Assembly: GCA_017407835.1 (NCBI GenBank)
Contig: JAFQVV010000008.1
Span: 24,264-88,263 of the forward strand
Origin: Clostridia bacterium
GTDB taxonomy: Bacteria; Bacillota; Clostridia; Oscillospirales; CAG-272
Direction: 5' to 3'
Length of the DNA stretch: 64,000 nt
Shown here: positions 1-9,101 of the stretch, piece after piece
How the letters are laid out: each line of letters opens with the position of its first letter
How positions within the stretch are numbered: the stretch's first letter is position 1
Program-made: the position numbers and the translations under genes
The notes under the pieces: generated by a model
What the model saw: the letters and a program-made list of their open reading frames with translations, nothing else
What the model was told of the DNA's origin: nothing
Database searches by the model: none

Positions 1-2
1 CC

Positions 3-830
3 CATGGCGAGGGGCGGCTTCGCTGCACCGTTGACGGATACGCCCCCTGCCACGATCAGGAGGAGGTTGTCCTCGCCGCCGCTTATTCCCCCGAGGCCGA
101 TCTCGAGCAGCCGCCTCACTCGGTCTTCTGCGATCACGGTGCGGGCTTCACTGTCCCGTGGGATCGGGTACACGAGTATATGCATCTTCAAGTCAACCTG
201 CCCGCCGAGCGGGAGGAAGAGACGCTGATGCTGCCCTCCATCAAAACGATCGCGCGGCGCTGGCAGCTGGACGACGACGAGCTGGAAGCTATCATGCTGC
301 GCACCTTTGGTCCGGTCAAGCGGCGCCGCTATTCGCCGCCCCGTACAATTGCCGCCGCAAAGTCCCCCCGCGAGCTGCCGCAACGCCGAGAGCAGCTGCT
401 CATCGACGGCTACAACGTCATCTTCGCCTGGGATTTCCTGCACGAGCTGGCGGAGGAGAGCCTTGATGCCGCCCGTGAGGCGCTGATGGATATCCTCGAC
501 AACTATGTTGCCTACACCAAGGCAGATCTGACCTTGGTTTTCGACGCCTATAACCGCACCGAGGGGAACGGACACGAGGAGGAGCGCAACGGCTATCGCG
601 TGGTCTACACCGCCGCGCATGAGACGGCAGACACCTATCTTGAGCGCATGATGCACAGCCGCGCCGCAGGTGTGACCACCCGCGTGGTCACCTCAGACCG
701 TCTTATTCAGCTCTCGGCCGTGCACGCGGGCATCCTCCGCCTCTCTGCGCGAGAATTCTACCGCGAAATTCTCACCATCAACCAAGAAATCTCCACCTTC
801 CTGCGCCGTCTGACGGCGGAGGAGGAATAA
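3..830 (+). CDS. TetM-like translational GTPase fused to NYN (YacP-like) nuclease domain, 5' partial
   Basis: The reading frame is open from the window edge, so the start lies outside; 275 residues are visible. Residues 1-61 match the C-terminal end of the TetM-like translation-factor GTPases of Clostridia, including GYAPCH, SVFCDHGAGF and the closing PWDRVHEYMHL. After a basic linker comes a NYN/PIN-like domain at about residues 130-245, with LLIDGYNVIF, TLVFDAYNR, ETADTYLERM and RVVTSDR. These supply the acidic residues (about D135, D181, D210, D232) expected of a metal-dependent RNase. YacP is the usual stand-alone form of this domain. A role on or near the ribosome, with RNA cleavage tethered to an EF-G-like factor, is inference. 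A start at the internal ATG (180) would cut through the conserved GTPase end, so it is not favoured. Confidence 0.82.
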   Translation, partial: HGEGRLRCTVDGYAPCHDQEEVVLAAAYSPEADLEQPPHSVFCDHGAGFTVPWDRVHEYMHLQVNLPAEREEETLMLPSIKTIARRWQLDDDELEAIMLRTFGPVKRRRYSPPRTIAAAKSPRELPQRREQLLIDGYNVIFAWDFLHELAEESLDAAREALMDILDNYVAYTKADLTLVFDAYNRTEGNGHEEERNGYRVVYTAAHETADTYLERMMHSRAAGVTTRVVTSDRLIQLSAVHAGILRLSAREFYREILTINQEISTFLRRLTAEEE

Positions 831-836
831 GAAAAC

Positions 837-979
837 GCGGGGGGACTTTTTGAAAAAAGTCCCCCCTCGACCCCCTCAAAAACTTCCAATAAAATTTATT
901 TGTGAGCGTTTTTGCAGAGGGGTTTGGGGAGGGGCTCCGAGTTTACTTCGCAACCTCGGAGCCCCTCCCCAAGGTCTTT
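837..979. repeat. Intergenic palindromic repeat, copy 1
   Basis: It fills the gap between two converging genes. A hairpin with a GGGGGGACTTTTT arm is followed by a CAAAAACTT...GTTTTTGC inverted pair, the GGGGTTTGGGGAGG block and a second hairpin (GGGGCTCCGAG / CTCGGAGCCCC). It probably terminates transcription from both sides. Confidence 0.75.
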
Positions 980-3900
980 TATTCACCCTTCTCCCATGCG
1001 GCGAAGAGTTGATCTCGGTCGATGCGGACGATGACTTCGTTATAGGCATAGTCCACGACTGTCACATAGAAATACTGCCGATAAAGCTGATTGCCGTCAA
1101 CGGCGAGGGGAATGGATGCCCCCCTGCCCGCGGCAAGCACGGCTTCGGCCGAGAGTTGGGTATAGTCGAAATCCACCATACTGCTTCGATCGGCAACCTC
1201 AACCAGACGAATATACTCGTTATCCCGCACGGTAAGCTCGAGCAGAAATTCATCCCCCTCCCGGCGGAAGGCGGCAGAGAGCAGCTCGGGCGGCGTGGTA
1301 TCGATGCGCACAGGGATGGAAAGCGTCTGCTCTCCCCCCGCCGCGCCGAAAAGGGTGAGCGAAATGGTATATTCCCCATCGGGACAGATGTACTTTTCGT
1401 TGTCGGTCACGCAGCCCTGCCAGAGCGGAACACGCACGCCGACCGCAATTCCATTGAACGAATAGGCTTTGCTCAGCGCATCGCCGCTGCTGCGATACAC
1501 CTCGGCGCCATCGGCATCTGTCACTGAGACCCGCCAATGTGAGACATTGCGCTCGAGGAAAAGCGTAATGCGCAGCGGTCCGCTGAGGTAGTTGGGATTA
1601 AAGGAAAGCAGTTCGGTGGCAATACTGTTGTTTTGGCGGAGGGTATCCATCTCCGAGACACCAAGCTCCACCTCTTTGCCGTTGCGCATGGGCGCAGAGA
1701 TGCTCTGCCCAACATAGAGCTGTTCACCCTCCCCGTACACGGTGGGCGAGAGGATGGGAGTCTGCTCCCACGCACCGCAGAAGACGGCATAGGGCAGGGT
1801 CAGGGTCTGCTCACCGCCGAGCGGATTCTGCGTGATGGCAAGTGAGACACGTCCCTCAACGAAAAATCCGGAGGGGAAGGCGGCGATGCGTGCCGCATAT
1901 TCTTCGGCGGAGAGGGTGACGGTCACGCGATATTCGACCGTTTCCCCGCCCGCGAGGGTGATGTATCTGCCCTCGGTGCCAAGCACTTCACCATCGAGAC
2001 TGATCTGCGCATCGAGCGCAGTCAGCGCTCCCGTTGTGCAGAAGGGCGGATTGTCGAGATCGTATCCCAGCGCAATCAGCCGCTCCTCGGCGGCAGGGTT
2101 ATTGGAATACTGCCTGAGATTGGGTTGGGTATACGCATCTCCGAGGGCCGATGCGGTCAGTGTGAAGCTGACGGGCGTATCGGCAAGATTGCGCAGGGTG
2201 AAAACCAAGGTAAAGCTGTCATCTTCGCCTGTCAGGGTAACGGCACCGCCGTCATTGCCCTGCAGAAGCAGGGGCGCGGTCATTGCGGCATCGGTATTGA
2301 GCACGCCCGCGCCCTGTGTGCGCACCGACACGGGGATATCTCCCGTCATCAGCGGCACGGCGGTATTTTGCAGCAGACATTGCGCAACATCAAGAGCATC
2401 AAGTTCCTCTGTCCCGCAGAGGGCTTCCTCGCGAACGCAGCTGAGCAGGACAGCAAGCGCACCGCTGACCTGCGCCGAGGCATAAGAGGTTCCGCTTAAC
2501 ACCGCAATGGTGTTGTTTGTGCTCAGGCCGACAAAATTGTCGCCCAGCGCAAGCAGTGCGGGGGCGAGGGTAAAGTCTTCGCGCAGACCGCGCGAGGAAA
2601 ACTCAGCCACATCCCGCACCGCCATACCCCGCAGAGACGGATCATCATCGGCGAAGCACAGCTCGCCCTCACCCGCCGCCGCAAGACGTGCGCCGTCGGC
2701 AATATTGATCATAATCGCGGGAATCGGCGCGCCTGTCAGCTCCATGGTCAGTGCGCCATCGGTCGCAGGATCATTATCGTAGACGATCAGACCGATTGCC
2801 CCTGCTGCTGCAGCGTTGGCCGCCTTCTGGGCAAAGGAAATCTCCCCACGCTCAACCAGCGCCACCTTCCCCTGCAGGTCAAGTCCGCTGTAGTCCTCCG
2901 GCGAACCTACACCGCCGACGGCAACATAGGTAAAGCGTTTTTGTTTGAGCAGTGCGGCAAAGTTCACTGTGCTCCCCGATGCGGCATCGGCAAAAAATTC
3001 GGCGCAGGAGTCGGTGTATGTAATCTGCTCACCTGCTTCATCGCAGAGCACCGGCAGACGGGACAAACTTCCCGTCGCCGCACCGACGGCGAAGGTTCCC
3101 GTCACCGATGCGGGGGTGGTTAGGGTGCTGTGATCGGTATATGCGGTGGGATAAAGCGTCTCGCCCATCATGCTGTAGAACAGACTGCCCGCACCCGACT
3201 CGCCTTTATTGCCCGCCGCGCAAACGACGGCATTGCCGGAGGTCCGAGCGCCCGCAATCGCCCGTGCAAGGGCAGTACCCGACTCGGTCTCGCCATATGT
3301 TGCACCGAAACTGAGATTGATCACATCCGCACCGAGCAGCAGTGCGTCATTGATGGCAGAGACAACAGCGCACTCATTGGCACGCGCGTCCTTCTCCTCG
3401 CCGAACACCTTCATCAGAAGCAGCTGTGCACCGGGGGCTTCGCCGTCGTATTCGCTGTTGACATAAGCGGCGGCAAGTGCGGCAACTTTCGTCCCGTGGG
3501 ATGCCGCGCTGTCGATGTCGGCATCGGGATCGGCATAGTTATAGGCAAAGGGGATTTTTTCGCTGACGGCGGCATCGGGCTTATCGACCAACGCCAGTCG
3601 GGCATCGAGTGCTTCCCCCGCCAGTGCGGGCACAGCACCCTCGGGCAGCGAAAACCCTCGGGTGGTCAAATCAAAGCCTGTATCAATGACGGCAATGACA
3701 CTGCCGGAGCCGGCGGCAGTCTGCGTCCCTTTCCCAACTTCCCCCAGCGGGTATTCAACAATATTCAGCTCGGCATCGGGCAGAGGCTCGTCCAGCGCGG
3801 AATATGCCGCGGGGCGATATACATCAAAGGCAAGCTCACCCGGGGCAAGATCCCCCGCCGCCCGCAGCTCGGGCAGATCCGCGGCATCAACCTCGACCGC

Positions 3901-4215
3901 AATGCCGAGCAGAGCCGCCGTCCAGCGGGTGCGCTCCGCATAGCAGTGGCAGACAGATGCGGCCAGTGCCGAAATGTCATCCAGCAATGCATCGGTCTCG
4001 GCAAGTGCCGCCCGCCCCTGTTCGCTCAGCGCAAATTCGTCCGCACCCAGCCCTTGTTCCGCCGCCCGCACCGCGATCGACTCGCCTGTGCGGGGAAGCA
4101 GGATAAGTGTGAGCTTCTCCTCGGCGCAAACCTCTGCCGCCGTCAGCGGGAGGGCTGGCAGGAGCATCAGCAATGAGAGGCATATTGCCGTCACGCGTAC
4201 AAAAAATCGTCTCAT
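979..4215 (-). CDS. Secreted S8 (subtilisin-like) serine peptidase with PA domain
   Basis: The protein has 1078 residues and a clear signal peptide (residues 1-27, hydrophobic core ICLSLLMLLPALPLTAA). The catalytic triad is intact: Asp near 178 (AVIDTGFDL), His near 240 (SHGTKVAALA) and Ser near 577 (GTSYASAQ), with the oxyanion Asn in AAGNKG near 336. A PA domain is inserted between His and Ser at about 400-510 (GKVALVERGEISFAQKA). The last 500 residues are beta-sandwich-like, as in lactocepin/C5a-peptidase-type cell-envelope proteases. No LPXTG or SLH anchor was seen. An AAAGGAGAG ribosome site precedes the ATG. It is the last gene of a leftward operon and starts 18 bases after its paralogue. 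An extracellular protein-degrading role is inferred from the family. Confidence 0.9.
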   Translation of the reverse strand: MRRFFVRVTAICLSLLMLLPALPLTAAEVCAEEKLTLILLPRTGESIAVRAAEQGLGADEFALSEQGRAALAETDALLDDISALAASVCHCYAERTRWTAALLGIAVEVDAADLPELRAAGDLAPGELAFDVYRPAAYSALDEPLPDAELNIVEYPLGEVGKGTQTAAGSGSVIAVIDTGFDLTTRGFSLPEGAVPALAGEALDARLALVDKPDAAVSEKIPFAYNYADPDADIDSAASHGTKVAALAAAYVNSEYDGEAPGAQLLLMKVFGEEKDARANECAVVSAINDALLLGADVINLSFGATYGETESGTALARAIAGARTSGNAVVCAAGNKGESGAGSLFYSMMGETLYPTAYTDHSTLTTPASVTGTFAVGAATGSLSRLPVLCDEAGEQITYTDSCAEFFADAASGSTVNFAALLKQKRFTYVAVGGVGSPEDYSGLDLQGKVALVERGEISFAQKAANAAAAGAIGLIVYDNDPATDGALTMELTGAPIPAIMINIADGARLAAAGEGELCFADDDPSLRGMAVRDVAEFSSRGLREDFTLAPALLALGDNFVGLSTNNTIAVLSGTSYASAQVSGALAVLLSCVREEALCGTEELDALDVAQCLLQNTAVPLMTGDIPVSVRTQGAGVLNTDAAMTAPLLLQGNDGGAVTLTGEDDSFTLVFTLRNLADTPVSFTLTASALGDAYTQPNLRQYSNNPAAEERLIALGYDLDNPPFCTTGALTALDAQISLDGEVLGTEGRYITLAGGETVEYRVTVTLSAEEYAARIAAFPSGFFVEGRVSLAITQNPLGGEQTLTLPYAVFCGAWEQTPILSPTVYGEGEQLYVGQSISAPMRNGKEVELGVSEMDTLRQNNSIATELLSFNPNYLSGPLRITLFLERNVSHWRVSVTDADGAEVYRSSGDALSKAYSFNGIAVGVRVPLWQGCVTDNEKYICPDGEYTISLTLFGAAGGEQTLSIPVRIDTTPPELLSAAFRREGDEFLLELTVRDNEYIRLVEVADRSSMVDFDYTQLSAEAVLAAGRGASIPLAVDGNQLYRQYFYVTVVDYAYNEVIVRIDRDQLFAAWEKGE

Positions 4216-4233
4216 TCCGTCTCTCCTTTCGCT

Positions 4234-7200
4234 TTATGCCGCATCATCGATCGGTTCAATCTCGATTCGATAGGTATGGCTGTTGAGTGCGTAATCGTAA
4301 ACATCGAGGTAAAGATAATCACCGGTAAATCCGCTCAAATCATACAGCAGGGTGATGGCACGGCGCCCCTCGCGATAGCTGATCTGGTGATCATCGCAAT
4401 ACAGCTCGGTCTCTCTGCCGTATTCATCGACAGCAGTGCGGTAGAGCTTTGCCCGCATGGGATAGTGATTGTCGCGCAGGGTAACAGACAGCATGGGCAC
4501 ACCGTTACGCTCGAACATGTGATACTCCACCAGTTCGGGGGCGGTCACGTCGAGCACCACCGGCAGCGCAACTTCCTCTGCGCTGACCGCTCCGCGTCCC
4601 AGTGCGCGGAGAATGACGGTATATTCTCCCTCCGGCATGACATAGACGGCACTATCGGCATCGTTGCCCGACCAAGCTGTGCCAAATCCGCTCTTCATCT
4701 CACCGTCGTCATCGACAAAGGATTTTGTCAGATAGAATGTACGTGCACTGCCTGTGACGATATTCCCATCGGCATCCCTGATCTCGATCTCAAAGCTGTA
4801 GAGATTGCGCAGCAGACGAAGCGAAACCTGCACTTCATCGAAAAAGCCGTCTCCGTTGGGCGAGAAGGCAATCAAATCCGAGCGGAAACTGTCGGCATCT
4901 CCCGCCTCGTCATAGACGTTGCAGCCAAGATAAAGCAGTGCGTTTGCGGCTGTGCCATAGAGATAGGATCCTGTAAAAAACGAATCCTTGCCGTCATAGG
5001 CAAAGGTATCGAAATAGGGTAGTGCATCAAAATCACCCACAAAGCCGAGGTAGGGCAGGCTCAGGCACTCGCCCTCGCTCTCCACCCAGACATAGCCCTC
5101 AAGGTAGTAGCCGTTTTCAAACAGCGTTTTATACTCGGCGGCTTCGGCAGCCGAAAGCTTGCCCCGCACCGTCAAGGTTCTGCTCTCGCCGGCGTCCAGC
5201 GTGACAGAAGCCGAGGCCGGCACCTGCGCGAATCGGTTTGCCTCTGTGCCGTTAACGGTGAGCATGGCATCCGAGAAGACGCGCATCGTATCGGCGGCAA
5301 ACACAATCTGCTCGCCGTCCTGTTCGAGAATATAGATATCATCCGAGCCGACCGACCCCGAGACAGCATATGTACGGGCGGTATCCGAATGGTTGGTCAG
5401 CGTCAGCGTAAAGGAAAATTCTCCGTCAGCAGACAGCTCGTCGCCAAGCTCAACCACGCCGCGGCCATCCTCGGCGCGAAGTGTGCTCTCTGCCGAGAAA
5501 AGCAGATCGGTGCGCACCATGCCGCCCCCCTGCACCCGCACCGAATAGGGATGACCATCGGCATCGAGCATCGGCTCGGCGGTGGTGATCATCTCAGCCA
5601 TCAGCGCGTCGGCAAAGGCTGCTGTGCCTGCATCCCCGGCGGCCGATACTGCCAGTGCGGCGATACCCGAGATAACGGGGGTTGCCATGGAAGTCCCCTG
5701 CTTGGTACCGTAGGTTCCGCCCGACAGTGCGGCATAAATTGTTCCGGGCGAGAGCAGTGCGGGACGAATCTGCAGCCCCGAGCCGACCGTGCTGTATTCG
5801 GCAGGCTGACCTGCATCTGCGGGTGTCGACAGCTGCACGGGCTGGCTGGAAATGCTAATTGTACGCTGTTCCTCGGGCAGGGCGGCCAGGCGTTCGCCTG
5901 CCGCGCGGCTGATTGAGACGGCGGGAATGGGCATTTCATCAAACGCCATATTGATGATACTGCCCTCCACATTGTCGCGGCAGATCATCCCGACAGCGCC
6001 GGCTGCTGCCGCCGCCAAAAGCTTCTCGGTAAAGGTGATTTCTCCGCGCTCAACCAGCGCCAGTTTGCCGGTGAGGTCAAGCCCAGCATAATCTTCGGTC
6101 GAACCGACACCGGGGACAACCACATAGGGCAGGGTTTGTCCGTCAAGGCTGCTGACAAAGCCTCGCTCGGCAAAGCCCTGACCTGACGCGCTGTCCACAT
6201 AATCCACGGTGCTGCCGTCCCCGGCAAGCAGGGCGGAGGTCAGCACGCGGTCGGGCACATAGGCACCCACGGCCAGTGTGCCCGAAAAAGAGGCGGGATC
6301 GGCGGTCAGTCCATAATCGGGATTGGCGGCAAGGGGAAAATCAACGCCATACTCGACATCATACCGCGATCCATTTCCCACGGCGCCGTCGTTGCCGACC
6401 GCGCAGACGATGACACAGCCCAGCTCGCGCGCACGGTCAAGATGGCGGCTGATTGAGAAGGTATTGGTCGCGTAAGGAAAGCCGGGCGAAGAGCCGAGAC
6501 TGAGGTTAATGACATCGGCGCCCAGAATCATGGCATCCTCAACCGCACGGTAGAGGGCATACTCCGAGGAGGAACCCGAGCCCGAATCGTCAAAAATTTT
6601 CATCAGCAGAAGCTGTGCGCCGGGGGCAATGCCCACATAGGTTCCGTCGGCATCGGCACCGCCCGCAGCGATTGATGCGACATGGGTGCCGTGGGTATTG
6701 GCGGCCGAAACATCGGCGTCATTGGCATTGTAATCGAAGGCAAAGGGGATCTTATCACTGTACCAGAGGTCGTCTACATCATACCGTTCACCGTTTGTCT
6801 GTTTGGAAACACTCAGCAGCGGCAAATATTCTGTCAGTATTTCCTGTGTCAGCGACGGCGCGGTGCCCTCGGGCAGTGTAAAAACAGGATGCGCGGTATC
6901 ATATCCTGTATCGATAACGGCAATGATCGCCCCCTCACCGAGGATACCCTCGCTGTGCAATGCACGCGCACCGATCAAATCGGGGGCGTAGACCGCCGAT
7001 GCGGCAGATACTGCCGCCGATTCTTCCGCGGCTTCCGCACTGTCGGCGGCAATCAGGCTGTCGGTCAGCACCTCGACCGAGGAAATGCCGTCAATGGCGG
7101 CAAGTTCATCGAGCAAATCGGCAGGCAGCCGCACACCGAGTGAAAGCGAGAGATACCAGCCGCTGCCGAAAACCTCCGCCCCGCGCAGCGACGCGATCTC

Positions 7201-7413
7201 CTCCGCCGTCCGCTCAAGCAGGGCTTCGGCGTCTGCAATCGCCGCCTGTCCTTCGGGGAAACAAAGGCGGTCAGCACTGACGGTATACGCCACGCCCTCC
7301 TCCGCGAGGGTAACAAACACCTCCACCGTCTCGGCGGGAGATGATGACGCGGCGGGCAGAGCGAACACCGACAAAATCAGAGTCAAGGCAAGCAAACAGG
7401 AAAGAAAACGCAT
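4234..7413 (-). CDS. Secreted S8 (subtilisin-like) serine peptidase with PA domain, paralogue
   Basis: This 1059-residue protein has a signal peptide (residues 1-22). The triad is complete: Asp near 168 (AVIDTGYDTAHP), His near 241 (THGTHVASIAAGG) and Ser near 575 (GTSMATPVISG). A PA insert lies at about 405-515 (GKLALVERGEITFTEKL). The C-terminal half is beta-rich and contains a FlgD/Ig-like stretch (LIAFSPNGDGFFDEV). It shares the domain order of the next gene, so the pair probably arose by tandem duplication followed by deep divergence. The start has AAAGGA upstream. It lies 35 bases downstream of the cardiolipin synthase gene. No cell-wall anchor motif was found, so it may be released or held by its C-terminal domains. 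Confidence 0.9.
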   Translation of the reverse strand: MRFLSCLLALTLILSVFALPAASSSPAETVEVFVTLAEEGVAYTVSADRLCFPEGQAAIADAEALLERTAEEIASLRGAEVFGSGWYLSLSLGVRLPADLLDELAAIDGISSVEVLTDSLIAADSAEAAEESAAVSAASAVYAPDLIGARALHSEGILGEGAIIAVIDTGYDTAHPVFTLPEGTAPSLTQEILTEYLPLLSVSKQTNGERYDVDDLWYSDKIPFAFDYNANDADVSAANTHGTHVASIAAGGADADGTYVGIAPGAQLLLMKIFDDSGSGSSSEYALYRAVEDAMILGADVINLSLGSSPGFPYATNTFSISRHLDRARELGCVIVCAVGNDGAVGNGSRYDVEYGVDFPLAANPDYGLTADPASFSGTLAVGAYVPDRVLTSALLAGDGSTVDYVDSASGQGFAERGFVSSLDGQTLPYVVVPGVGSTEDYAGLDLTGKLALVERGEITFTEKLLAAAAAGAVGMICRDNVEGSIINMAFDEMPIPAVSISRAAGERLAALPEEQRTISISSQPVQLSTPADAGQPAEYSTVGSGLQIRPALLSPGTIYAALSGGTYGTKQGTSMATPVISGIAALAVSAAGDAGTAAFADALMAEMITTAEPMLDADGHPYSVRVQGGGMVRTDLLFSAESTLRAEDGRGVVELGDELSADGEFSFTLTLTNHSDTARTYAVSGSVGSDDIYILEQDGEQIVFAADTMRVFSDAMLTVNGTEANRFAQVPASASVTLDAGESRTLTVRGKLSAAEAAEYKTLFENGYYLEGYVWVESEGECLSLPYLGFVGDFDALPYFDTFAYDGKDSFFTGSYLYGTAANALLYLGCNVYDEAGDADSFRSDLIAFSPNGDGFFDEVQVSLRLLRNLYSFEIEIRDADGNIVTGSARTFYLTKSFVDDDGEMKSGFGTAWSGNDADSAVYVMPEGEYTVILRALGRGAVSAEEVALPVVLDVTAPELVEYHMFERNGVPMLSVTLRDNHYPMRAKLYRTAVDEYGRETELYCDDHQISYREGRRAITLLYDLSGFTGDYLYLDVYDYALNSHTYRIEIEPIDDAA

Positions 7414-7448
7414 AGAAAAATCCTTTCTGTGATCGTTTGGCGATGCCC

Positions 7449-9005
7449 TTACAGGAAGGGCGCAAAGGGCTGCATCAGCGCACCGAGGATGCGCAGTGAA
7501 TAGTTGCGGCGCATCTCCTCCTCGCCGATCCGGCGAGACACGGCAAACAGCTGCTCAAAATAAGCGCGGATATCGGGGATTGCTTCGGTGTCTGTCATCC
7601 ACGCGCCGCACTCAAAGTGCAGATACAGCGAGCGGTAGTCAAGGTTGATGGTGCCCACCGTCGCTGTTCTGTCATCGGCGAGGAAGAGCTTGGCGTGCAG
7701 AAAGCCGGGGGTATACTCATAAATTTTGACGCCCGCCTCAAGGAGGGCGAGGTAGTAGGAACGGCTGATGGTTGAGACAATCTTTTTGTCGGGCACACCG
7801 GGAGTGATAATCCGCACATCCACGCCGCTCTTGGCGGCAAGCATGAGCGAGGTGCAGAGCGCATCGTCGATAATCAGATAAGGCGTGGTGATCCAGACAT
7901 AATCGGTGGCGGTGCGCAGGATATGGTCATATACCCATGCGCCAACCGTCTCGCCGTCAAGCGGCGTATCCCCGTAGGGCTGAACAAATCCGCGGCTGCA
8001 CGGGGGGACAGGCGCAGATGCGACGGGCGGGAAAAAGCGCGCGATGTCGTCTGCGTCCTCAATGCGATTACAAAGCCACAACTGCAGGAAAATAGCGGTA
8101 AATGCCTGCACGCCCGCACCTGTGATCATGAGGGCGGTATCATTCCAATGCCCGAACCGCTCGAGCCGATTGATGTACTCATCACCGATATTGATGCCCC
8201 CCGTAAAGGCAACACGACCGTCAATGACGGCAATTTTTCGGTGATCCCGGTTATTCTGGACGGTACTGACGACGGGACGGAAGGGGTTGAAGAGAATGGT
8301 TTTTATCCCTTCCCGTGCCAGCGTTTGGTCATAGCGGTAGGGGAGTCTGAGCAGGCAGCCGAGGTCATCGTAGATGACGCGGATCTCCACCCCAGCCGCC
8401 GCCCGCTCGCGCAGGATGGCATGGATCTCGTTCCACATCTCCCCGTCGGCAATGATGAAATATTCAAGGAAAATAAACTTCTCCGCCCGGCGCAGCTCCT
8501 CGCAGAGCCGAGCAAACATCTCCTCGCCCGAGGGAAAAAACACGGTATCTTCAGCCGCATAGATCGGAAAATTCTGCCGCGCGAGATAGGTGGTTCGCTG
8601 ACTGCCCCCCCGAGTCGCCCGATCAAAGCAGTCGGCCGTCGACTCATCCTGACAGCAATAGGGGGCGAGAATTGCATCCACCTCCCCCAGACGGTCGGCA
8701 AACCGCTTCTGGGATGCCTGCCCATGGATAATGAGGAACAGAATTCCGCCGAAGGCAGGCATCAGGGCGATGAGAATAATCCAGGGCAGTTTATAGACCG
8801 TTTCCTTGCGCCGCGTAATGATGGTAAGCACCGTCACCGCGCTGATTGCAACCAAAAGCAGGTACATCCACTGGAACATGGCGATGCCCGCAAAAAACAT
8901 ATAGATCAACAGCAAAAACTGGACAAGCAGAGCAAGCAGAACGATCACTCTGCGCTGAAAGAGGGGATACATCCACCGTTTCCAGCGGATTTTCGGTTTT
9001 TTCAT
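7449..9005 (-). CDS. cls: Cardiolipin synthase (phospholipase D family)
   Basis: The protein has 518 residues from the ATG at 9005. That start has AAAGGA six bases upstream; a longer frame to 9071 lacks a ribosome site. Two N-terminal membrane segments (about residues 14-60) and a further hydrophobic stretch (MPAFGGILFLIIHG) precede two HKD motifs, HRKIAVID near 255 and HAKLFLAD near 437. This is the standard bacterial Cls layout, which condenses two phosphatidylglycerols to cardiolipin at the membrane. It sits between an acyl-CoA synthetase gene and two secreted proteases. pgsA, which makes the phosphatidylglycerol precursor, is elsewhere in the window (55.1 kb). Confidence 0.9.
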   Translation of the reverse strand: MKKPKIRWKRWMYPLFQRRVIVLLALLVQFLLLIYMFFAGIAMFQWMYLLLVAISAVTVLTIITRRKETVYKLPWIILIALMPAFGGILFLIIHGQASQKRFADRLGEVDAILAPYCCQDESTADCFDRATRGGSQRTTYLARQNFPIYAAEDTVFFPSGEEMFARLCEELRRAEKFIFLEYFIIADGEMWNEIHAILRERAAAGVEIRVIYDDLGCLLRLPYRYDQTLAREGIKTILFNPFRPVVSTVQNNRDHRKIAVIDGRVAFTGGINIGDEYINRLERFGHWNDTALMITGAGVQAFTAIFLQLWLCNRIEDADDIARFFPPVASAPVPPCSRGFVQPYGDTPLDGETVGAWVYDHILRTATDYVWITTPYLIIDDALCTSLMLAAKSGVDVRIITPGVPDKKIVSTISRSYYLALLEAGVKIYEYTPGFLHAKLFLADDRTATVGTINLDYRSLYLHFECGAWMTDTEAIPDIRAYFEQLFAVSRRIGEEEMRRNYSLRILGALMQPFAPFL

Positions 9006-9028
9006 TGTCATTCCTTTCCGAGGGACGC

Positions 9029-9060
9029 AAAAGACCGCTCGCGTGAACACGGAGCGGTCG
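9029..9060 (-). terminator. Intrinsic terminator or attenuator between acyl-CoA synthetase and cls
   Basis: Read leftward, GACCGCTC and GAGCGGTC form an 8-bp stem around an 11-base loop, followed by TTTT. It lies just upstream of the cls ribosome site, so it should reduce or gate read-through into cls and the proteases. Confidence 0.6.
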
Positions 9061-9101
9061 GTCTGCATCACGCAGTCTCAATCAGACGTGAAGGGGGGAA
9101 A

